Shown piece by piece: positions 53,450 to 62,100 of a DNA stretch of 64,000 nucleotides (position 1 is the first letter of the stretch; each line of letters opens with the position of its first letter). The position numbers and the translations under genes are program-made. The DNA is from Colletes latitarsis. Its lineage: Eukaryota; Arthropoda; Insecta; Hymenoptera; Colletidae. The notes under the pieces are model-generated. The model saw only the letters and a list, made by a program, of their open reading frames with translations, ran no database searches and had not been told where the DNA came from. The stretch is taken from the NCBI RefSeq assembly GCF_051014445.1, contig NW_027488366.1:13968001-14032000 (forward strand), given 5' to 3'.

Positions 53450-55758
53450 GAAAGGGAACATTTTTAATCGATTGCGGTGCAGCCATCAACTTAGTACGTC
53501 TCGATGTTTTAGGAACAAAAGCAATAATAAATTCTCGCGAAGAAATAGAAATAACAGGATTAACCACAACTCCAATTTACACGTTAGGAACCACAATTCT
53601 CCATATTCACGATACACCCGCATTTTTCTATATAGTAAGAACTCTTGCAATAGACGCTGATGGACTCATCGGAAGCCCATTTTTAATGCAAGAGGGTGCC
53701 GAAATTTCTTATTATCATGGGACCATGGTATTAAGGGACAAACCTATTAGACCATTACGTTTTTCAAACCGCAATGATTTGTTTTCATCTTTAAACTCGC
53801 AAACTCCGACTAAACACAGGCTCGAAGCTCGTACGATACAACAAATCGCGGTAAAAATAGCAAACCCGACAGTAAAGGAAGGATATTTACCACGTATTAA
53901 AACTCACGATCAACTGTACGTAGGGGAAGCAGCTGTAACAAATAACAACGGAAAATGTCACGTCTTAGCAACGAACACCAGCAGCGAAGACCTCGACGTA
54001 GAGATAGAACCACAGATAATAGAACCGTACGATTTTCTAAGCACATCGGACGAAGACCTTTGCTCATATGCAGAACAGCCAACAAAATTCAGGACCACCG
54101 AAGATAGGATAGAAAAACTCGTAAATACACTAAATACCAATCATTTAAACAGGGAAGAACGAGCATCTGTCACTGATTTAATAAAAGAATTTCCAGACCG
54201 ATTTTTTCTGCTTGGAGACAAATTAGGAAAAGCAGCCGATTTTAATCATTCGATTCACACCATAGACGAAATACCAGTAAACACAAGACAATATCGATAT
54301 CCGCCTGTGCATCAGGACGAAATACAAAAACAGGTTAGCGCATTATTATCACAAGGCATAATTACTCCGTCAAAATCACCCTACAACTCACCTTTATGGA
54401 TCGTACCGAAGAAAGCTGACTCACAGGGAAACAAACGTTGGCGCATGGTAATAGACTTTCGCGCATTAAACGAAAAGACAATCTCCGACAAATATCCATT
54501 ACCACAAATCACAGAAATTTTGGACCGATTAGGAGGAGCAAAATATTTTTCCGTTTTTGATCTCGCCAGTGGATTTCACCAGATAGAAATGAATCCAAGG
54601 GATAAGCAAAAAACAGCATTCACCACACCGCATGGACATTACGAATTTTCAAGAATGCCTTTTGGCTTAAAGAACGCTCCACCTACATTTCAACGCCTCA
54701 TGGATCAAGTTCTCACCGGATTACAAGGAACAGACCTCTTCGTTTACCTGGACGACATTGTCGTTTACGCTTCATCATTGCAAGAACATAATATCAAAGT
54801 TAAAAAATTATTGAACCGCCTTCGGGAACAGGGCTTAACCCTTCAAACTGACAAATGCGAATTTCTACGCAAAGAAGTTGCATATTTAGGACATATAATT
54901 TCCGAAAAGGGGGTAAGACCGGATCCAAGAAAATTAAAAGCTGTGCAAGACTTTCCCACACCGAAAACGCAGAAGAATATTCAACAATTTTTGGGCTTAG
55001 CAGGATATTACAGAAGATTTATACCAGATTTCACCGTGAAGTCAAAACCATTGATCAATTTACTAGGAAAGGGCATTAAATTTAAATGGACAGAAGAACA
55101 AGATCAAAGTTTTAATCAATTACGTAAAGAACTTTGTCAACAACCTATATTGCAGTATCCGGATTTCACCAAACCCTTCATCGTGACTACAGACGCATCC
55201 GAATACGCCATAGGAGCTGTACTTAGCCAGGGGGAAATAGGAAAGGATTTACCGATAGCATATGCATCTCGAAGCCTTAATAAACCTGAAAAGAATTATT
55301 CGGCAACAGAGAAGGAATGTCTCGCAATGGTTTACGCAGTAAAGTATTTCCGACCCTATATTTATGGAACAAAATTCACCCTTGTCACAGATCACCGTCC
55401 CTTAGTCTGGCTACATTCAGTTAAGGACCCGACCTCCAGGCTAATAAAATGGAAATTACGACTTTCGGAATACGAGTATCAGGTTATCCACAAGTGTGGA
55501 AAAACGAACATGAACGCGGACGCGTTATCGCGCAACCCTCCATCAGTCTGTCTACCGCTCATTCCGCGGGAGTCAAAGGACGATCCCGACTTCCGGGCTC
55601 AAGTACCACCGACTACCGATAAGCAATTCATAGGTCACCGTATACAACAGTTACGTCGAGATAGGGAAAACCGACCCAAATACCGGGAGGCTAGTAGTAG
55701 CTCGGACGAAGAACAAGGCCCCTCTTATGGAAAAATTCAACACTCGCCGATAATATAA
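53251..55758 (+). pseudogene. pol part 1: protease, reverse transcriptase, RNase H
   Basis: Polyprotein that matures gag and copies the RNA into DNA. There is no ATG until 53686; the frame is entered from gag by a -1 shift. The protease active site is IDCGAAINL at about 53467-53493 (DCG in place of the usual DSG/DTG) and its end is GLIGSPF. RT shows SPYNSPLWIVPKK, WRMVIDFRALN, FSVFDLASGFHQ, GLKNAPPTFQ and YLDDIVVYA (54745-54771), with all catalytic aspartates. RNase H shows TTDASEYAIGAVLS (D at 55192) and TDHRPLVWL, followed by a chromatin-type linker ending NADALSRNP. The frame stops at TAA 55756-55758, before integrase. The integrase frame is open from 55701, so one base has probably been lost in between. 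I see no slippery heptamer in the overlap. Confidence 0.92.
53254..53260 (+). promoter_or_regulatory. -1 ribosomal frameshift site A-AAA-AAC
   Basis: In the gag frame the codons are CCA AAA AAC CGA, giving the canonical slippery heptamer A AAA AAC. The pol frame is -1 relative to gag and opens right here: its last upstream stop is TAA at 53248-53250. It then stays open through the protease to 55755. Just downstream is a GC-rich stretch with a short CGCG-ACT-CGCG hairpin (53264-53274). That stem is weak, so a larger stem or pseudoknot would be needed. Frameshifting of this kind is known in 17.6/gypsy-type elements; its use here is inferred. Confidence 0.7.
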
Positions 55759-57482
55759 TAGCTAGACACCGAACTCTACCCAGCTTATCGCACGAAGTAA
55801 CATTGCCAGACGAATCTCAGGAAATCATAAACAACTTACTGCCAGCAGCAAACTCCACAAGGAACACACTACCGGAGGAAGATAACAATTTACCCGATGA
55901 CCTAATGTCCTTTGAAGAACCACTTGAAATTACCAATAATGAAAATACAATTATGGAAAATCCTCGTAAAAATGTATTCAGTACTCCACAGGTAACACCG
56001 CATGTTACAGACGAAATTTTACAACCAGCCATAATTCATCCACCTGCAAGGGTTGCAACCGAAGCAAGTGCAGAACGGCTACCTGACGCCTTTGACCACA
56101 CGCCTGACCCTTACCTACCATACGCATCCGACACAGATGTTTTAACCGACGCAAACGAGCACCGATACACTGCGTCAAAACAATCTTATAAAATAACTGT
56201 TTCTTCGAACACCCTCGCTGCGGAAAACGGACATTACGCGCACTTCATATCAGCAGATTGCAACCTAATATCCACCGTAGGAAAAGTATTACTGGACACC
56301 GAAATAATTAATAAACCGGATCTTTTGGCAGCGCAACCGAAAAAGGGACACGTATTGACTTCAGACAATGGATTGTTTAAAACCTTCAGTATAGTAATTT
56401 CTGACAATTTTTACGACAATATTACGGCAAAAGATGTATCCCATGGGTTAAAGACTCTCAGACATACCCTGGACCAAAATCAAATAAATTCCTTTCGAAT
56501 CTCTGTAACAGGAGATTTACACAAATTACCAGCTAACAAATTTTACAAAATATTGGAAGAAGTTTTTACCGAAACAGATCAACAAATTACTCTATGCAGC
56601 TGCGCTATCACCACACCGTCTGAATCGGATAGATTGGACATAATTCGCGAAGCCCATGATAGTTTAATTGGAGGGCATAAAGGGATAACAAAAACGTACA
56701 AACGCATTCGATCAAAATTCCATTGGCCAAAAATGCGCAACGAAATTCAAGAGTACATCAGGACATGCCAAAGTTGCCAAGAACAAAAATTAGTTCGAGC
56801 AAAGACTCGCCAACCCATGTTGATCACCGACACACCGCTGGATGCATTTGACAAAATATCACTGGACACCGTGGGACCTCTTCCAATCACGCCTAATGGA
56901 AATAGACATATTCTTACCATACAGGACAATCTGACGAAATACTGCGTGGCAGTTGCAATACCTAATATCCGAGCCGCGACCATTGCAGATGCCTTCGCAC
57001 GACACTTTATCGCAATCTACGGTACACCTCGCGCAATATTAACAGATAAAGGAACTAGTTTCATTGGAAATTTAATGACGAATTTGGCAGAAATATTTAA
57101 AATCAAACAAATAACAACTTCCGGATACAGACCACAAACTAATGGATCATTGGAAAGAAGTCACATCGTGCTCACTGAATACCTCAAACATTACATGGAT
57201 AATTACGAAGATTGGGATTTATTAATTCCTTTTGCAATGTTCTCATATAACACATCCGTTCACGAAGCAACAAATTTCACACCATACGAGTTAATTTTTG
57301 GAAAAGTAGCTCGAGAACCCAGTTCCTTCCCAGATAAAGAGAAATTAAAATCATATGGAGATTATTTACAGGACTTGATTTCACACATAACTAAAATCCG
57401 TAACATTACTTCAGAGAATTTAAATAAAGCGAAAATTCGTTCAAAAGATTATTACGATAGACGGTCCAACCCAGAAACATAA
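55701..57482 (+). pseudogene. pol part 2: acidic linker, macro-like domain, integrase
   Basis: This is the downstream half of pol, in the frame -1 to part 1, with no credible own start (TTG at 55803, first ATG later). An acidic, Asn/Pro-rich linker comes first. A region of about 120 residues at 56241-56610 looks like a macro domain. Integrase follows: an HHCC zinc-binding end (HDSLIGGH, CQSCQEQ; 56650-56780), then the DDE core with D in LDTVGPLP, D in LTDKGTSF and E in NGSLERSH. The last two are separated by exactly 35 residues. It ends at KDYYDRRSNPET followed by TAA, where relatives continue with a KVGDYV-like C-terminal domain. The C-terminus has therefore been replaced or lost. Confidence 0.9.
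56241..56610 (+). other. Candidate TARG1/OARD1-like macro domain within pol
   Basis: Starting HFISADCNL, with a GHVLTS strand, FKTFSIVIS, a helix with HGLKTLRHTL, FRISVTGDLHKLP, a helix with ILEEVF and the strand QITLCSC. This order and spacing match small ADP-ribose-binding macro domains of the TARG1/OARD1 type: an SADxxL start, a G-V strand, a LxxAL helix, a G-rich loop with LxxL, an IEEVF helix and an ITVYT strand. The glycine loop is eroded (TGDLHKL against GCGLDRL), and the lysine and aspartate used for catalysis in TARG1 are not evident. It may bind without catalysis, or be decayed. The resemblance is from memory of the family and no profile search was run. Confidence 0.5.
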
Positions 57483-57670
57483 CCCCGCTCAACGCAAGGA
57501 CGAGGATTGCAGTCCTCGCATTGAGCAATCGAAGAGGCCGAATATCCCGGATCGGTAACGCGGAAGACGGAGTCGTTGCCGATCTCCACCTGGACCGACT
57601 ACAGGGGCAGCCACCTGTGAACGTGGCCGAGCACTGGTTGGAGGTGGGCTACGTCGTGCCCAAGGTTTAA
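57483..57670. other. GC-richer tract of unknown origin after integrase
   Basis: This stretch is visibly more GC-rich than the gypsy coding and LTR sequence on either side. It opens with an imperfect hairpin (57487-57526: GCTCAACGC with GCATTGAGC, then GAGGA with TCCTC, loop TTGCAG). It holds a short open frame ending VGYVVPKV before TAA at 57668-57670. I recognise no family. It stands where the integrase C-terminal domain would be, so it could be a foreign fragment captured by the element. Confidence 0.5.
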
Positions 57671-57850
57671 ACCCAGAACACAACGCAGCAGTATCGATGA
57701 GTACACACCACAACATGATACTACACACCCCGACACATTTAGCTTTCAATTATTCTACTTTTCGCGACTTTTATTATTTTCTTTTGTAAATAAGTAACAG
57801 GGCGCTTTCCGTCTAATATGAAAGCATCACGCATAACGCGATGTTTCATC
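57671..57850. other. Gypsy internal 3' non-coding stretch
   Basis: AT-rich DNA between the GC-richer tract and the polypurine tract. It contains frames that could be the decayed end of pol, but I see no domain or env-like signal. Confidence 0.5.
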
Positions 57851-57864
57851 TTGGGGGGGGGAGA
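57851..57864 (+). promoter_or_regulatory. Polypurine tract
   Basis: TTGGGGGGGGGAGA directly precedes the LTR start TGTTACG. Its position and purine run identify it as the primer for plus-strand DNA synthesis in LTR elements. Confidence 0.88.
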
Positions 57865-57980
57865 TGTTACGTATGTCGAACGTTTCGTTCCTCAAATTTT
57901 TCTTGTCACTTGCGTGCATTATGAAATCGCCCTGCTACTTATCTAACCTTTGAAATGGGGGTCACTTCCGTCGCGATGCA

Positions 57981-58048
57981 GCAGCCCGTTAATTAATACA
58001 ATTCGGGGAATAGAGCAGCCCGTTAATTAATACAATTCGGAGAATAGT
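57981..58048 (+). repeat. 34-bp tandem duplication in U3
   Basis: Two units (57981-58014 and 58015-58048) of GCAGCCCGTTAATTAATACA followed by ATTCGG and GAATAG. They differ at a few bases and each contains the palindrome TTAATTAA. Lying about 50-120 bp upstream of the TATA box, they could be enhancer-type protein-binding repeats (inference). Confidence 0.8.
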
Positions 58049-58101
58049 GCACACGGTGATTTCTAACGTACTTTTGAATCCGCCCCACACAGATTTTTTG
58101 G

Positions 58102-58109
58102 TATATAAA
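58102..58109 (+). promoter_or_regulatory. TATA box of LTR promoter
   Basis: TATATAAA within GGTATATAAACC, the only strong TATA element seen in the LTR. Transcription would be expected to start about 25-35 bp downstream, near 58130, which places the hairpin array in the transcript. Confidence 0.7.
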
Positions 58110-58610
58110 CCCTGTGATTTCATTACTCGGGGGATCATAATCGTACCGTCACGTTAGAGTCAACGTCACGTCTCTTGTCACGCGTATACGATTTGATAGT
58201 CAGTTGTATCTTGCGAGATCGGGCTACCGTACCCTTTAGTATCAAACCATATAGAATCCGTGAACCGGCATAAATTCTATTGCGGCCTTTATTTCCAACT
58301 GACATACCCCCGCATCGCCAGTGCGTCAACACCGTGCAAGGTCATTTTAGGTAAATATACTCATTCTTTGATCGCGACATAAGATACACGAAACAATTGT
58401 ATTTTATTTGTTGATTTAAGAATATATCTACTTTTATTATCAAATCAGAGTTACCCAACTTCTTTAACCCACAATTATATAAAGCGATTATTATTAGTTA
58501 AACGTTCCCATAATAATATAACCTTACCGCTCGGGTTATATTATATTTAATAATTCACAGTTACGAGGTCAATTAACACATCCCCAAATCCAAATACAAC
58601 CTCTTACAAC

Positions 58611-59036
58611 CTAGTGGCTCCTCGATTACGCATCGAGTTCGTCCACGCAATCTATTACCATCCTAGCGGCTCCTTGATTTCGCATCAGGTTCGTCCGCAT
58701 CCTACAGCTCCCTGATTTCGCATCAGGTTCGTCTGTGATTTATCCAACCTCCCAGCAGCTCCTCGATTTCGCATTGAGTTCGTCTGCGTTTCTTCCAACC
58801 TCCTAGCAGCTCCCCGATTTCGAATTGGGTTCGTCTGCGTCGTTATCAACAATCCTAGTGACTCCCCGATTTCGCATCGGGTTCGTTCACGACGTTTCAC
58901 CCTCCTACGGCTCCCTGGTTTCGCACCAGGTTCGTCCGTACGTGACTCCATCCCAGAGGCTCCCTGATTTCGCATCAGGTTCGTCCTCGTTATCAACTAT
59001 CCTAGCGGCTCCCCGATTTCGCATCGGGTTCGTCCG
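58611..59036 (+). repeat. Array of nine co-varying hairpin repeats in the LTR
   Basis: Nine units with the form GGCTCC, 6-bp stem, loop TTCGC, stem, TTCGTCC. Stems begin at 58621, 58673, 58711, 58762, 58813, 58865, 58914, 58963 and 59012, mostly 49-52 bp apart. The stem sequence changes on both sides together: CTCGAT/ATCGAG, CCTGAT/ATCAGG, CCCGAT/ATCGGG and CCTGGT/ACCAGG, with G-T pairs in three units. The loop and flanks are nearly constant. A 103-codon frame on the minus strand (58685-58996) is a by-product of the repeat. Confidence 0.9.
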
Positions 59037-59123
59037 TGTACCTAACTAACAAATTGATACCATATTCCATATTCTTTCTCGCACTCGCAGGCCACGCGCG
59101 CTGCACGGCCCTGGCTCGTAACA

Positions 59124-62100
59124 CCAGGTTTAGTGGACTGTTTCAGTGTGGTACCACATTACTACGTGATCCAATCCAGAAATAGCCCAGGATCTAGCCA
59201 TGAAGTATGAGAAATATGCGAAAGTATGAGCCTGATGAGGGCAAATCCTAGACCTAACCCAGACCTAACATGTGTTATCATCTAAAATATTTATCAAGAC
59301 CTGGTTTATTTGAATGTTTCAGTGTGGTACCACATTACTACGTGATCCAAACCAGAAAAAACCCAGGATCCGTTCAACAAGTATGTGAAAAACGCGAACG
59401 TATGAGTCTGATGAGGGCAAATCCCAGACCTTTCGCAGACCTAACTTGCGTTGTCCTCTAAGATATTGATGGAAACCAGGTTTAATTGACTGTTTCAGTG
59501 TTGTACTTCATTACCACGTGATGCAATCCAGAAAAAGCCCAGGATCTAGCCATCAAGTATGAGAAATATGCGAAAGTATGAGCCTGACGAGAGCAAATCC
59601 AGGACCTAACCCAGACCTAACATGCGTTATCCTCTAAAATATTTATCAAGACCAGGTTTAATTGATTGCTTCAGTGTGGTACCACATTACTACGTGATCC
59701 ATCCAGAAAAAACCCAGGATCCGTTCAACAGGTATGTGAAGAATGCGAAAGAATGAGTCTGATGAGTGAAAATCCCAGGCCTTACCTAGACCTAACACGC
59801 GTTATCCTCAAGAATATTGATCGAAACCTGGTTTAATCGACTGTTTCAGTGTGGTACCACAATACTATGTGATCCAAACCAGAAAATAGCCCAGGATCTA
59901 TCCATGAAGTATAAGAAATATGCGAAAGTATGAGCCTGATGAGGGCAAATCCTAGACCTAACCCAGACCTAACATGCGTTATCCTCAAAAATATTTATCA
60001 AGACCAGGTTTAACTGAATGTTTCAGTGTGGTACCACATTACTACGTGATCCATACCAGAAAAAACCCAGGATCTGTTCCACAAGTATGTTAAAAATGCG
60101 AAAGCATGAGTCTGATGAGAGCAAATCCCAGGCCTAACCTAGACATAACTTTCGTTATCCTCTAAAATATTGATCGGAACCAGGTTTAGTGGGCTGTTTC
60201 AGTGTGGTACCACATTACTACGAGATCCAATCCAGAAATAGCCCAGGATCTAGCCATGAAGTATGAGAAATATGCGAAAGTATGAGCGTGATGAGGGCAA
60301 ATCCTAGACCTAACCCAGACCTAACATGCGTTATCCTCAAAAATATTTATCAAGACCAGGTTTAATTGATTGCTTCAGTGTGGTCCCACATTACTACGTG
60401 ATCCAAACCAGAAAAAACCCAGGATCCGTTCAACAGGTATGTGAAGAATGCGAAAGAATGTGTCTGATGAGTGAAAATCTCAGGGCTAACCTAGACCTAA
60501 CATGCATTATCCTCTAAAATATTGATCCAAACCAGGTTTAGTGGACTGTTTCAGTGTGGTACCACTTTACTACGTGATCCAAAGCAGAAAAAACCCTCGA
60601 TCAGGTCAACATGCATGTTAGAACTGCGAAAGTATGACCCTGATGAGGGCAAATCCCAGGCCTAACCTAGACCTAACATGAATTGTTCTCTAACATATTT
60701 ATCGAAACCAGGTTTAATTGACTGTTTCAGTGTTGTACTTCATTACTACGTGATGCAATCCAGAAAAAGCCCAGGATCTAGCCATCAAGTATGAGGAATA
60801 TGCGAAAGAATGAGCCTGATGAGAGCAAATCCCAGACCTAACCCAGACCTAACATGAATTATTCTCTAAAATATTGATCGAAACCAGGTTTAATTGACTG
60901 TTTCAGTGTGGTACCACATTACTACGTGATCCAAACCAGTAATAGTCCAGGATCCAGCCATGAAGTATGAGAAATATGCGAAAGTATGAGCCTGATGAGG
61001 GCAAATCCTAGACCTAACCCAGACCTAACATGCGTTATCCTCTAAAATATTTATCAAGACCAGGTTTAATTGATTGTATCAGTGTGGTACCACATTACTA
61101 CGTGATCCACACCAGAAAAGCCCAAGATCCGTTCAACAAGTATGTGAACAATGCGAAAGTATGAGTCTGATGAGTGAAAATCCCAGGCCTAACCTAGACC
61201 TAACATGCGTTATCCTCAAAAAAATTGATCGAAACCTGGTTTAATCGACTGTTTCAGTGTGGTACCACAATACTACGTGATGCAATCCAGAAAAAGCCCA
61301 GGATCTAGCCATCAAGTATGAGAAATATGCGAAAGAATGAGCCTGATGAAGGCAAATCCTAGACCTAACCCAGGCCTAACTTGCGTTATACTCTAAAATA
61401 TTGATCGAAACCAGGTTTAATTGACTGTTTTAGTGTGGTACCTCTTTACTACGTGATCAAAAGCAGAAAAAACCCTCGATCAGGTCAACATGCATGTTAA
61501 AACTGCGAAAGTATGACCCTGATGAGGGCAAATCCCAGGCCTAACCTAGACCTAACATGCGTTATCTTCTAAGATATTGAGCGAAACCAGGTTTAATGGA
61601 CTGTTTCAGTGTGGTACCTCACTACTTCGTGATCCAAACAAGAGAAAACCCAGGATCTGTTCAACAAATATGCGAAAAACGCGAAACTGTGAGCCTGAGG
61701 AGGGCAAATCCTAGACCTAACCCAAACCTAACATGCGTCATCCTCTAAAATATTGATCCAAACCGGGTTTAATGGACTGCTTCAGTGTGGTACCACTTTA
61801 CTACGTGATCCAAAGCGGAAAAAACCCTCGATCAGGTCAACATGTATGTTAAAACTGCGAAAGTATGACCCTGATGAGGGCAAATCCCAGGCCTAACCTA
61901 GACCAAACATGCGTTGTCCTCTAAAATATTGATGGAAACCAGGTTTAATTGACTGTTTCAGTGTTGTACTTCATTACTACGTGATGCAATCCAGAAAAAG
62001 CCCAGGATCTAGCCATGAAGTATGAGAAATATGCGAAAGTATGAGCCTGATGAGGGCAAATCCTAGACCTAACCCAAACCTAACATGCGTTATCCTCTAA

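Larger units (their letters stand above)
52404..59123 (+). mobile_element. Ty3/gypsy LTR retrotransposon, 5'-truncated
   Basis: The order is gag, protease, RT, RNase H, macro-like region, integrase, polypurine tract and 3' LTR, typical of metazoan Ty3/gypsy elements (17.6/297-like pol by eye). The 5' LTR, primer-binding site and start of gag are absent. The left satellite flank stops at about monomer position 95, while the right flank resumes at about position 31 (CCAGGTTT). The gap is therefore not a simple insertion: a later deletion or unequal exchange removed the 5' end together with satellite. I see no env frame. The orientation matches the satellite and both R1-clade copies. Confidence 0.95.
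57865..59123 (+). repeat. 3' LTR (1259 bp)
   Basis: It begins TGTTACG and ends CGTAACA, a perfect 7-bp terminal inverted repeat with the usual TG...CA ends, and directly follows the polypurine tract. Inside are a 34-bp tandem duplication (57981-58048), a TATA box at 58102 and an array of nine hairpins (58611-59036). No 5' LTR is present for comparison, so insertion age cannot be judged. Satellite starts at the next base. Confidence 0.93.

Noticed and set aside
57489..57749. Possible env or third ORF of the gypsy element
   Set aside because: No signal peptide, membrane segment or furin-like site was found in any plus-strand frame after integrase. The minus-strand frame is antisense to the GC-richer tract.
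58685..58996. 103-codon minus-strand frame with repeats of RTNLMRNQGA type
   Set aside because: It is the antisense reading of the LTR hairpin array. Its repeats reflect the 50-bp units, and there is no independent evidence of expression.
59100..59140. Target-site duplication of the gypsy element
   Set aside because: The 5' end is missing, so the left duplication cannot be seen and none can be asserted.
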